From Thermocatellispora tengchongensis (GTDB lineage Bacteria > Actinomycetota > Actinomycetes > Streptosporangiales > Streptosporangiaceae): a DNA stretch of 64,000 bases. Of this stretch, positions 36,851 through 45,278 are shown piece by piece. Position 1 is the first letter of the stretch; each line of letters starts with the position of its first letter. The stretch lies in the NCBI RefSeq assembly GCF_014202315.1, contig NZ_JACHGN010000006.1, positions 62,001 through 126,000 on the forward strand, read 5' to 3'. Under the pieces are notes generated by a model. It was not told the origin of the DNA, did no database searches, and worked only from the letters and a program-made list of their open reading frames with translations. Both the position numbers and the translations under genes were made by a program.

Positions 36851-37981
36851 TCAGAACGTGCCGCGGTACAGGGCGCAGCCGCGGCACACCTCCGGCGGGT
36901 CCTCGCCCCGGAGCCTGCGGCGGAACTCCCGGTACGGCTCACCGGCCCAGATCTCGGCGAAGCTCTGCCGGCGCAGGTCGCCCAGCGCGATGCGGTCGTC
37001 GCCCATCACCATGCAGCACGGCTGCACCGCGCCCTCGCTGGTGACGTACGCCGCCTCCCACGGCCAGGAACAGCCCGGCTCCCCGTCCGCGCGGACCCGC
37101 CGCCGCTCGGTGAGTTCCGGCAGTCGCAGCCGCAGGCCGCACTCGCCCGCCACCCGCGCCGCCTCGGCGAAGACCCGCGCCGTACGGGCCCGGTCCTCGC
37201 CCCGCCACAGCGCCTGCGCCTCGGTGAACGCGCGGATCTCCGCATAGCCGTCGCCGGCGTCCTGGAAGGAGTGCGCCAGGTTCTGCACCCGCAGCTCGTC
37301 CACGCCCCAGCCCGACAGCAGCCGTACGACGTCCGGCAGCTCGGCCAGGTTGCGCCGCATCGCCACCAGGACCACCCGGGTCCACGGCAGCCGGGCCCCG
37401 GCGGCCCGCTTGGCCCGCCACAGCCCCCGGATGCCGGCCGCGACCGCCGCGAAGTCCGCGCCGTCGCGGATCGCCTCGAACGTGGCGGCGCGGGCGGCGT
37501 CGAAGGAGACGTGCACCCAGTCCACCCCCAGCTCCACCAGTTCGGCTGAGCGGCGTGCGGTGAGCAGGGTGGCGTTGGTGTTGAACCCGGCCCGGATGCC
37601 GCGCCGCTTGGCCTCGGCCAGCATCGGCATCAGGTGCGGTGACAGCAGCGGCTCGCCCAGGCCCTGCAACGTGAGCCGGCGCAGCCCCGGCACCTCCTCC
37701 AGCAGCCGGTGGAACAGCTCGGGCGCCATCGCCCCCTCGGCCCTGTTCACCGGCGGGCGGTAGCGCACCAGGCACATCCGGCAGCGCAGGTTGCACGCCG
37801 AGGTCACCTCAAGCTGGAGGTGCGCCGGCAGCGGCGGCACCTCCGCCGGGTCGCGCGCGTCGCCGCCCATCTCCGCCGATCCGGCCGCCTCGCCGTCACC
37901 TCCGCCGCGGGCCGGCCCCCCTGCCCGCGGCGCGGCCCGCGATCGTCTCACCCCCGCTACGCCTCGTACCCGGTCGCTCAC
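36851..37981 (-). CDS. Radical SAM protein with SPASM-like C-terminal domain
   Basis: 376 residues from GTG 37981, or 339 from ATG 37870. The first 45 residues are low-complexity and may be untranslated. The core begins LPAHLQLEVTSACNLRCRMC, the CxxxCxxC cluster motif, followed by LTLQGLGEPLL (the GGEP-like site). The C-terminal region keeps several cysteines (CSWPWEAAYVTSEGAVQPCCM, CRGCALY), which suits SPASM-type auxiliary clusters. Such enzymes modify peptides or small molecules. No precursor peptide was found nearby. A TetR gene is divergent and an SDR gene follows, so the substrate may be a small molecule. Confidence 0.85.
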   Translation of the reverse strand: MSDRVRGVAGVRRSRAAPRAGGPARGGGDGEAAGSAEMGGDARDPAEVPPLPAHLQLEVTSACNLRCRMCLVRYRPPVNRAEGAMAPELFHRLLEEVPGLRRLTLQGLGEPLLSPHLMPMLAEAKRRGIRAGFNTNATLLTARRSAELVELGVDWVHVSFDAARAATFEAIRDGADFAAVAAGIRGLWRAKRAAGARLPWTRVVLVAMRRNLAELPDVVRLLSGWGVDELRVQNLAHSFQDAGDGYAEIRAFTEAQALWRGEDRARTARVFAEAARVAGECGLRLRLPELTERRRVRADGEPGCSWPWEAAYVTSEGAVQPCCMVMGDDRIALGDLRRQSFAEIWAGEPYREFRRRLRGEDPPEVCRGCALYRGTF

Positions 37982-38003
37982 GGGGAGAACCCTGGCCTTT
38001 TTC

Positions 38004-38015
38004 GGCCGATCGGCC
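38004..38015. promoter_or_regulatory. Palindromic operator between radical SAM and TetR genes
   Basis: GGCCGATCGGCC is a perfect 12-bp palindrome immediately before a TAGATT -10 element (38016-38021). The ATG of the TetR gene lies six bases after that element, suggesting a leaderless, autoregulated transcript. Confidence 0.6.
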
Positions 38016-38027
38016 TAGATTCAGGCC

Positions 38028-38648
38028 ATGCGTACTGATTCCCGGCCGACCGGCCGGACGTTCGTGGAGGAGGCCCGGAGGCGCCAGATCATCGACGCCG
38101 CGATCGTGACCGTGGCCGAGCGCGGCTACGCGAACGCGTCGCTGGCCCAGATCGCCGCCACGGCCGGGATCTCCAAGAGCGTGATCTCCTACCACTTCGC
38201 CGGCAAGGAGGAACTGCTGCGCGAGGTCGTCACCCAGGTGTACGCCGAGTGCGGCGAGGCGGTGGAGGCGGCGCTCGGAGCCTGCGACACCTGGTCCGAC
38301 CGGCTGGCCGCGTTCATCACCGCCGAGCTGGACTACATGCGGCACAACCGGCACAAGTGGCTCGCCGCCTCCGAGATCGTCATCAGCCACCGCGACGAGT
38401 CCGGCACGCCCCTGTACCTCAAGGCGCGCGACGAGACCCAGGGCTTCGAGTGGGTCCTGGAGGAGGGCCGCAGGGCGGGGGAGTTCGGCGACGACTTCGA
38501 CGTGCGCATCGCGGCCCTGACCCTGCTGCACGCGCTCGACGGCGTGCTCACCGAGTGGCAGAAGGACGCCACGCTCGACCTGGAGGACTACGGCCGGCGC
38601 CTGGTGCGGTTCGTCCTGCGCGCCGTGCGGAAGGAGGCCCCCTCATGA
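38028..38648 (+). CDS. TetR family transcriptional regulator
   Basis: 206 residues. RRRQIIDAAIVTVAERGYANASLAQIAATAGISKSVISYHFAGKEELLREVV is a clear TetR DNA-binding domain. The C-terminal domain resembles TetR_C members that sense hydrophobic ligands. The gene probably starts at its own transcript start. It is coupled by ATGA overlap to the TIM-barrel gene downstream and is divergent from the radical SAM gene, so it may control both operons through the 12-bp palindrome. Confidence 0.88.
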   Translation: MRTDSRPTGRTFVEEARRRQIIDAAIVTVAERGYANASLAQIAATAGISKSVISYHFAGKEELLREVVTQVYAECGEAVEAALGACDTWSDRLAAFITAELDYMRHNRHKWLAASEIVISHRDESGTPLYLKARDETQGFEWVLEEGRRAGEFGDDFDVRIAALTLLHALDGVLTEWQKDATLDLEDYGRRLVRFVLRAVRKEAPS

Positions 38649-39721
38649 CCGCCCCCCAGCCCCCGCCGCGGCCCTTCGCCTTCCGCGGCATCTGCTACGA
38701 CGCCGGCACCCTGTACGAGAAGGACTGGAACTCCCGCCCCTCCTGGCGGGCCGCCGACGTCGAGCACGACCTGCGCGCGATCCGCGACGACCTGCACTGC
38801 GACGCGGTCTCGGTCGTGGCGAGCGACACCGGGCGGCTGGCCCGGACGGGCGAGATCGCGCGCGGCCTCGGCCTGTTCACCTGGCTGCAGCCGCGCCCGT
38901 TCGACCTGCCCGAGCCCGGCCTGCTGGAGGCGGTCGGCCGGGCCGCCCGCGCGGCGCGACGGCTGCACGACGAGTACGGCGGCGGGGTCGGGCTGAACCT
39001 CGGCTGCGAGATCAGCCTGTCGATGACCGGCATCGTGCCCGGCCGCACCTTCGGGCGGCGCAGCAGGAACCTGGTGTGGAGCGGGTGGCTGCTGCCGTGG
39101 TTCAACGCGCGCCTGCGGGGCGTCCTGGACCGCGCGGTCGATGTCGCCCGCCGCGACTTCGCCGGGCCGCTCACGTACGGGGCCGGCATGTGGGAGCGCG
39201 TGGACTGGACCCGCTTCGACTACGTCGGCCTCGACGCCTACCCCGACGCCACGAACCACTGGCGGCTGGCCGACGACCTGCGCGCCGTCGTCGCCCGCGG
39301 CAAGCCGGTGCTCGCCCTGGAGGTCGGCTGCTGCGCCTACCGGGGAGCGGCGGAGAAGGGCGCCACCGGCTTCGACATCCTGACCGGCGACCCGCGGCGG
39401 CCGGTGCGCGGCAGGCCCGTACGCGACGAGAGCGTGCAGGCCGGCTACCTGGAGCGGGCCTTCGACCTGTTCGAGGCCGTGGGGACCCATGGGGTGTTCG
39501 TGTGGGCCTTCAGCGAGCCGGGGCTGCCGCACGTCGCCGACCCCGCGCACGACACCGACATGGGGAGCTTCGGCGTCGTCGCGGTGCTGCCCGGCGAAGA
39601 CCCGGACGAGCCCGAACGCTGGCGCCCCAAGCTCGCCTTCGACACCGTCGCCCGGCGTTACGCGGCCCACCGCGACGCCGCGCGGGCACACGCGGAAGGA
39701 GCGCCCGATGAACGGCGGTGA
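38645..39721 (+). CDS. TIM-barrel-like protein of the 'abortive phage infection' labelled actinobacterial family
   Basis: 358 residues. FAFRGICYDAGTLYEKDWNSRP, AIRDDLHCDAVSVVASDTGRLARTGEIARGLGLFTWLQP, GVGLNLGCEISLSMTGIVPGRTF and FDYVGLDAYPD...GKPVLALEVGCCAYRGA follow a family common in streptomycetes and relatives. From memory it is often labelled abortive phage infection protein, but the pattern (Glu after beta strands 4 and 7 in GCEIS and ALEVGC) looks more like a clan GH-A glycoside hydrolase. No signal peptide, so cytosolic. Actual function is unknown. It is coupled to a TetR gene and overlaps a CPBP-like membrane protein gene. Confidence 0.75.
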   Translation: MTAPQPPPRPFAFRGICYDAGTLYEKDWNSRPSWRAADVEHDLRAIRDDLHCDAVSVVASDTGRLARTGEIARGLGLFTWLQPRPFDLPEPGLLEAVGRAARAARRLHDEYGGGVGLNLGCEISLSMTGIVPGRTFGRRSRNLVWSGWLLPWFNARLRGVLDRAVDVARRDFAGPLTYGAGMWERVDWTRFDYVGLDAYPDATNHWRLADDLRAVVARGKPVLALEVGCCAYRGAAEKGATGFDILTGDPRRPVRGRPVRDESVQAGYLERAFDLFEAVGTHGVFVWAFSEPGLPHVADPAHDTDMGSFGVVAVLPGEDPDEPERWRPKLAFDTVARRYAAHRDAARAHAEGAPDERR

Positions 39722-40553
39722 CCGCCTCGCCGGCCGGCAGGCGAGTGCGACGCGTGGGGCGAGCGCGCCCGTCCCCCGCTGGACGCCCGTCGCCCGGGTA
39801 GCGGTCGTGGTCCTCGCCGCGACCGCGCTCACGGCGTCGGCGCGTGCGCTGCTCCCGCCCCCGCACGCCTACGGCTCCCCGCAGCGCTACCTGTCGCTCG
39901 GTGTGCAGGGCGCGCTCATGGTGTGCGTGGTGCTCGTGGCCGTGCGCGTCCTGGACCGCAGGCCGGCATCCGCCCTGGGACTGCCCGGACCCGCGCGGGG
40001 ATGGCGCCCGCTGCTCGCCGGGGCCCTCGCCTGGTACGCCGCCGCCTCCGCCGGCCTGGCCGTGCTCCTGCTCACAGGGGCGGTGCCGCCGCTCCGGGAC
40101 CCGGCGCCGGCGCTCGCCCTCGTGCCGGTGTTCGCGGGCACCCTGCTGCTGCACGCCCTGCCCACCGAACTGCTGTTCCGCGGCTACGTCCAGACCAACC
40201 TGGCCGGCCGCCTGCGCGGCTGGACGCTGTTGTCGGTCACGGCGGCGATCCAGACCGCGAGCCTGGCGGCCGTGCTCGGCCCGCCGGGCGTGACCGGCGC
40301 CGTCGCGCAGTTCGGGCTGGCCCTGGCGCTGGGCTACCTGCGCGCCCTGTCCGGGAACGTGTGGATGGGCGCGGCGGTCCTGGCGGCCACCTCCACGACC
40401 GTCCTGCTTCCGGCCCACGTGCTGACCGGCGGCCTCATGGCCACCCTGCTCATCGGCGTACTGCCGCCGGCGGCCGTGGTCGCGGCGCTCCACCGCATCG
40501 CCCGGCGGCACCCGGCCTGGCTCGGAGGTGGCGGACCCGGCGCGCGCCGATGA
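39708..40553 (+). CDS. CPBP-like intramembrane protein with an altered EE motif
   Basis: 281 residues with about seven or eight hydrophobic helices. TELLFRGYVQTNLAGRL corresponds to motif 1 of CPBP (Abi) intramembrane proteases, usually EExxxR; here the first Glu is Thr. A later LLPAHVLTGG may supply a His. CPBP proteins cleave or process membrane-anchored substrates and include bacteriocin-immunity members. Missing one catalytic Glu, this one may be inactive or altered. AAGGAG precedes ATG 39708, which lies within the end of the TIM-barrel gene. Confidence 0.72.
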   Translation: MNGGDRLAGRQASATRGASAPVPRWTPVARVAVVVLAATALTASARALLPPPHAYGSPQRYLSLGVQGALMVCVVLVAVRVLDRRPASALGLPGPARGWRPLLAGALAWYAAASAGLAVLLLTGAVPPLRDPAPALALVPVFAGTLLLHALPTELLFRGYVQTNLAGRLRGWTLLSVTAAIQTASLAAVLGPPGVTGAVAQFGLALALGYLRALSGNVWMGAAVLAATSTTVLLPAHVLTGGLMATLLIGVLPPAAVVAALHRIARRHPAWLGGGGPGARR

Positions 40554-40558
40554 GCGGC

Positions 40559-40597
40559 GCGGCGCCGCCCCGTGCGGGTGGCCCGGGGCGGCGCCGC
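40559..40597. terminator. Strong bidirectional hairpin terminator
   Basis: A perfect 14-bp stem (GCGGCGCCGCCCCG with its complement) and an 11-base loop lie directly between the CPBP-like gene and the convergent phosphoesterase gene. A 10-bp duplication (CAGCGGCGGT) follows. Confidence 0.75.
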
Positions 40598-40609
40598 GGT
40601 CAGCGGCGG

Positions 40610-43600
40610 TCAGCGGCGGTCGAACCAGCGGTACATGGGCGAGTCGGGTCCCCACTTGCCGGGGCGGCCGTGCTCGTCCCTCGTCACGAAGACGCTCGGC
40701 TCGGAGGCGGTCACGCCGCCGCCGGCGGAGCGGGCCGTGACGAACCAGGCGTAGGCCGTGTCGTCCTTGAGCCGGTCCCAGGTCACCGTGGCGACCTGGC
40801 CCGACGCGACCCTGCTGGTGCCGATGACCCGGGTGGGCTTGTACAGCGCCAGCGAGTCGGTCTGGAAGCTCGTCACCCGGGAGGTGAGATCGACCGGCAG
40901 CACCATGTTGTCCTCAAGGCCGTTGTAGCGGCGCTGCGGGTCGAACTCGGTGGCGCCGAAGTCGTCGAGCAGCGGGGAGTAGGTGTCCACGCTCAGCTCC
41001 GCCCGCTCCACGTCGAACTGCAGCAGCCGCAGGAAGCTCGCGCCGAACAGGAGCTGGTCGTCCGGGTTGTACCCGCCGACCTCGGTGAGCCCGAGCCGGT
41101 CGGCCGAGACGGTGTAGAACTGGTAGTCGGCCAGCAGCTCCACGACGCCCTTGCCGACCTGCCCCACCTTCGGCTTGACGTTGGTGCCCACGCCGTGCTC
41201 GTGCCCGGCGAGGATCAGGAAGACGTTCGGGTTCTTCTCGACCACCGTCTTGTACAGCATCGAGCCGTCGGGCGCCGCGAACCCGGCGCCGCGCCCGTCG
41301 GGGCTGGTGCTCGGCACGATGTAGTCGTGCGAGAGCAGGATGCCGTTGCGGTCGGCGAACCTCTTGAAGATCGAGCCGGCCCACTCCGCCTCCTCCCTCG
41401 TCACGCCGTACGACAGGCCGACCACGACGAAGTCCAGCCCGCCCGCGGAGAACAGGTCGTAGTGGTTCTGGTTGTCGCCCTCCTTCCACGGGCCGCCGTA
41501 CTCGGCGTGCCGCCAGCCCTTCGCGGCCTCCTGGTACCGGCCCGGGCCGTAGTACCGGTTGTAGAGCGCCTCCGGCCCGTTCTCGGTGCCCGACTGGTTG
41601 TCGTGGTTGCCGGCGATCACGCCGTTGGGGATGCCCGCCTCGTCCAGCACGCGCTGCTGCCTGGACGACACCTCGAACTCCCCGGCGATCTGCTGCCGCA
41701 TGGCGTCGTCCGCGGGCTTGCGGATGTTGTTCTCGATGATGTCGCCGGTGTGGGCGACGTAGGAGATCTTGCGCTGCTCCTTGTTCGCCTTGATCCAGTT
41801 GACGATGCCGCCGTACGCCGCCTCCCACACCGCGCGCTCCGCGGCGGTCTCCTGCTCCACCGCGCCCTCGGAGAGGTACTGGGTGTCGGTGAAGTGCACG
41901 ATCGAGAAGTCGTAGGTGGAGGGGTCGGCGAAGCCGTTCGGGTCGCCGGGCTCGATGTCGTCGGCGAACGGGTCCTCGCCCGTCACCATGACGTGGACCT
42001 GCCGCCGGTCGATGTGCTCCGGTCCGACGACGGCCGTGAGGACGGTCTTGCCCTCGGCGGCGCCGCGGGCGCTGGTCAGCAGGTCCCACGCCCTGGTCTC
42101 GGTGTTCCACGCCCGCAGCGACGCCAGCCGCTCGGGGTCGATGACGCCCTCCCAGCGCAGCACCGGTGAGTCGGCGTGGCCCTCCACCTGCACGTCGAAG
42201 CGCTGGTAGACGAGGTCCTTGCCGGTGGGGGCGTCGAGCGTCCTGCCGTCGGCGGGTTCGAGCCCCGCGGCCCTGACCTTCTTCTCGCCCGGCACCCGCA
42301 GCGTCGCCGGGACCGACTGCGCGGTGCCCTGGAACACCTGGTTCGGGGTCAGGATCTCGGCCTGGGAGAACGTCGCGGTCACCTGGCCGCCGTCGGGCTC
42401 GGCCACCTTCGCCGAGAGCCGGACCGGGTCCGACACGTCGAGGGCGCCCCGCGCCGGGCTCAGCTCGGCGGGGACGTCCGGGATGCCCGCGGACTCGAAC
42501 ACGATCTCGCGGGTCGCGGTGTTGCCGAGCCCGTCGGCGCCGGTCACCGACAGCGTGTGCGTGCCGGCCTTGAGCCCCGGGCCCACCTGGGCGCCCAGCG
42601 CGATGGGCCGGCCGTCGAGCTTGACGTCCGGCCCGGACACCACGCCGGAGGTGTCGTCCAGCTTGACGTCCAGCACGACCGAGGCGGTGATCTTCTCACC
42701 CGCGGCCGGGACGCTCCGGGCGACCTTCGGCGCCGAGTTGTCGGTGAGCAGCAGGCGGGTGGCCGCCTCGCCCGTGGTGGACGCCGCGGCGACGGTGTGC
42801 CTGCCGTCCTCCAGGGCGGTGGTGTCGAGGTCCGCGCGCAGGCCGCGCGCCGGGGCGTCCACGACGAACTGCAGGTCGATCTCGGTCAGCGGGTTCACGT
42901 TGTCGCCGCAGTTGCCGTCGCCCATGCCGTACGAGCCCTTGAGCATCTGGCCCGCCGCCGTGCCCCGCGCCGGGGTGAGGGCGATGTCCGAGATCGTGAA
43001 GTCGTCGCGGTTGGCGCCGCAGGAGGTCGGGAAGGTCCCGGTCACGAAGTCGATGGTGTTCCAGCCGGGCACCAGGAACTCGTTCGGGATCGTCAGGTCC
43101 ACGCGCCGGTTCACGAAGTCGCCGTCGAGCACGACCTTCTGGCCGTTGACGAGCACGTGGTTCTGGTAGCGCGCCTCGATCGAGTTGCCGCCCACGTTGA
43201 AGCTGAGGGTGGCGTCGCCCGAGCCGAGCGTCTGGACGACGCGCACCGCCGGGGCGTCGATCGTGTAGCGCAGCTCGGCCTCGCGGAGGGCGGTCTGGCT
43301 GCTGCCGCAGGCGCCGTCGCCCATTTCGTACGACGGCTTGACGTCCCGCCCGGTCACGGTGGCGCCGTCGAGCGCGAGGGCGAGGCCGGAGATGGTGAAG
43401 TCGTCGCGGTTGTTGCCGCACGACTCCCTGTAGTCGCCGGTGACCACCTTGATCGTGTTGTCGCCGGGCACCAGGTGGCGCGCCGGGACCGCGATGGTCA
43501 CCCGCCGGCTCGCCCAGGAGCCGCCCAGGTCGATGCGCTTGCCGTTGACGAGCAGGAAGTTGTCGAACTTGTCGTCGATCGAGTTCGCGCCCACGTCGAA

Positions 43601-44581
43601 GGAGAACATCGCGGCGCCGTTGCCGAGCGTGGCCCTCGCCGGGGGTTCCTTGTCATCGACCGTGAGGGACGCCACGCCGCCCTCGCCGGCGGCCGGAACC
43701 GTCGCGAAGACCGGCTTGACGCCCGCCACGAGGGTGCCGTCGGCGGGCGTCAGCCGCGGCGCTCCGGCGGGGGCGTTGTTCACGGTCACGGTGTTCTCGA
43801 CCGTGGCCCCGGACGCGGTGGTCGCGGTGATGGTGTGCTCGCCGTTGGCCAGGGTCGTGGTGTCCACGTCCGCGGCGAGCCCCGTGGTGCCCTTCGGGTC
43901 GCCCAGGATGAAGAACTTCAGCGTGGCGCGCTTCAGCAGCGTGGTGTTCGAACCGCAGTTGCCGTCGCCGAAGGAGAAGGTGTAGGGGTTGTCCTCGCCG
44001 TCGGCGACCTCGCCGAGCAGTTCCAGGCCCACGTCCGACAGCACGAAGTCGTCGTGGTTGACGCCGCACGACGACTCGATGGCGCCGGCGACGATCTCGA
44101 CGGTGTTCTCGCCCTTGACCAGGTGCTCGTTGGGGATCTCCATGGTCGCGCGCTCGTTGACGTGGTCGCCGATGTCGGCGCGGTACACCCCGTTGACGAT
44201 CACGTGGTTGTGGTACCGCGCCTCGGTCGAGTTCGGGCCGACGTCGAAGCTGAGCTTGGAGACGCCGACCGTACGGGTGGCGTCGAGCGCGGAGCCGTCG
44301 ATGTCGAGCCTCGCGACGCTGTCACCGGCCACGGCCGGCACCGCCGCGACCTTCACCGTGCCCTCCAGGTACGACCCGTCGGCGGGGGTGAGCGACGGCG
44401 GGGTCTGCGAGCCGGTCGGCGTCGGGCTCGGCCGGCCCCGATCCGCCTCTCCCGCCCCGGGGTCGGCGTACGCCGCCGTCACGAGCCCGTTCACGAGCAA
44501 CACCGCGACCGCGGCGGCCGTGGCGAGGCGTCCCCTTCTCCGTAAGCCGCGCGGTGACCTCCGCGCTGCCATTGGCTGCAT
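40610..44581 (-). CDS. Very large secreted calcineurin-like phosphoesterase with three Cys-containing repeats
   Basis: 1323 residues with an N-terminal signal (LATAAAVAVLLVNGLVTAAYA). Three related modules lie at about residues 105-240, 325-450 and 460-585, each with SFDVG-x-NS, HxxVNG, SCG-x-N-x-DDF and GDGxCG; their paired cysteines probably form disulfides. Ig-like regions follow. The metallophosphoesterase domain (about 890-1190) shows HFTDTQY, HTGDIIEN, GNHDN, SHD and AGHEHG, all five metal-binding motifs. A fibronectin-like end (about 1230-1310) has VIGTSRVASGQVATVTWDRL. It probably hydrolyses an extracellular phosphoester, with the repeats as carbohydrate- or surface-binding modules. 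Start ATG 44581 follows AAGGGA. Confidence 0.88.
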   Translation of the reverse strand: MQPMAARRSPRGLRRRGRLATAAAVAVLLVNGLVTAAYADPGAGEADRGRPSPTPTGSQTPPSLTPADGSYLEGTVKVAAVPAVAGDSVARLDIDGSALDATRTVGVSKLSFDVGPNSTEARYHNHVIVNGVYRADIGDHVNERATMEIPNEHLVKGENTVEIVAGAIESSCGVNHDDFVLSDVGLELLGEVADGEDNPYTFSFGDGNCGSNTTLLKRATLKFFILGDPKGTTGLAADVDTTTLANGEHTITATTASGATVENTVTVNNAPAGAPRLTPADGTLVAGVKPVFATVPAAGEGGVASLTVDDKEPPARATLGNGAAMFSFDVGANSIDDKFDNFLLVNGKRIDLGGSWASRRVTIAVPARHLVPGDNTIKVVTGDYRESCGNNRDDFTISGLALALDGATVTGRDVKPSYEMGDGACGSSQTALREAELRYTIDAPAVRVVQTLGSGDATLSFNVGGNSIEARYQNHVLVNGQKVVLDGDFVNRRVDLTIPNEFLVPGWNTIDFVTGTFPTSCGANRDDFTISDIALTPARGTAAGQMLKGSYGMGDGNCGDNVNPLTEIDLQFVVDAPARGLRADLDTTALEDGRHTVAAASTTGEAATRLLLTDNSAPKVARSVPAAGEKITASVVLDVKLDDTSGVVSGPDVKLDGRPIALGAQVGPGLKAGTHTLSVTGADGLGNTATREIVFESAGIPDVPAELSPARGALDVSDPVRLSAKVAEPDGGQVTATFSQAEILTPNQVFQGTAQSVPATLRVPGEKKVRAAGLEPADGRTLDAPTGKDLVYQRFDVQVEGHADSPVLRWEGVIDPERLASLRAWNTETRAWDLLTSARGAAEGKTVLTAVVGPEHIDRRQVHVMVTGEDPFADDIEPGDPNGFADPSTYDFSIVHFTDTQYLSEGAVEQETAAERAVWEAAYGGIVNWIKANKEQRKISYVAHTGDIIENNIRKPADDAMRQQIAGEFEVSSRQQRVLDEAGIPNGVIAGNHDNQSGTENGPEALYNRYYGPGRYQEAAKGWRHAEYGGPWKEGDNQNHYDLFSAGGLDFVVVGLSYGVTREEAEWAGSIFKRFADRNGILLSHDYIVPSTSPDGRGAGFAAPDGSMLYKTVVEKNPNVFLILAGHEHGVGTNVKPKVGQVGKGVVELLADYQFYTVSADRLGLTEVGGYNPDDQLLFGASFLRLLQFDVERAELSVDTYSPLLDDFGATEFDPQRRYNGLEDNMVLPVDLTSRVTSFQTDSLALYKPTRVIGTSRVASGQVATVTWDRLKDDTAYAWFVTARSAGGGVTASEPSVFVTRDEHGRPGKWGPDSPMYRWFDRR

Positions 44582-44801
44582 CAGGCGCAGTCCCTTCTAT
44601 CACGTTCACAAGCGCCGCTCGGGCCGCTTGCCCTCGGCGGGACAGACTGGATCGCAGGAGTGAACGGTGTGCATGAAGAGGCTGAAGGGGAGAGGAACTA
44701 TCTGATTCTTCGCATTTCCCAACACATGAGCGGCCTTCGGCATCGTGCGCCAGAATCGGGGTGGAGGCCGGGGCGGACACGGCCCGAGGAGGCGAGGGCG
44801 G

Positions 44802-45233
44802 GTGCGTACGATCGACACCTCGATCGTGATCGAGGCTCCTCCGCAGGCGGTCTGGGACGTCCTGGCCGACTTCGCCGGCTACGCCGAGTGGAATCCGTTC
44901 ATCGTCCGGGCCGAGGGCGAGGCGGTCGCGGGGAGCGTGCTCAGCCTGCACATCAGGCCACCCGGGGGCGCGGGCATGACACACCATCCGACTGTCCTGG
45001 TCGCCGAGCCCGCCAGGCACCTGCGCTGGCTCGGCAAGGTCGCGATCCCCGGGCTGCTCGCCGCCCGGCACGACTTCATCCTGGAGCCCCACGGGCAGGG
45101 GACCCTGGTGCGCCATCGTGAGGTGTTCACCGGCCTGCTGGTCCCGTTCCTGCGGCGGACGCTGCGGCGTACCGAGGAGGGCTTCGCCGCGCTGAACGCG
45201 GCGCTGAAGGAGCGGGCCGAGCGGCGGGGGTGA
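44802..45233 (+). CDS. SRPBCC (START-like) domain protein
   Basis: 143 residues. VRTIDTSIVIEAPPQAVWDVLADFAGYAEWNPFIVRAEGEAVAGSVL is the typical opening of polyketide cyclase/dehydrase or activator-type SRPBCC proteins, and ends with a long helix (RRTEEGFAALNAALKERAE). These proteins bind hydrophobic ligands in a helix-grip cavity. GTG 44802 follows a GAGG-rich stretch. It is a single gene convergent with an LLM oxidoreductase. Ligand unknown. Confidence 0.82.
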   Translation: MRTIDTSIVIEAPPQAVWDVLADFAGYAEWNPFIVRAEGEAVAGSVLSLHIRPPGGAGMTHHPTVLVAEPARHLRWLGKVAIPGLLAARHDFILEPHGQGTLVRHREVFTGLLVPFLRRTLRRTEEGFAALNAALKERAERRG

Positions 45234-45278
45234 CGACGCCCGCACCGCCCAGTGGTCGGCGCAGTGGTCGCCCGCTGG

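Noticed and set aside
36851-38648. Mycofactocin-type cluster (radical SAM, SDR, TetR)
   Set aside because: The gene types match loosely, but no MftA-like precursor peptide, MftB, MftE or MftF gene is present, and the SDR is of an ordinary type.
38645-40553. Confident phage-defence (abortive infection) operon
   Set aside because: The label rests on database habit and on the CPBP/Abi name. The TIM-barrel sequence looks more like a glycoside hydrolase fold, and the neighbours are not known defence genes.
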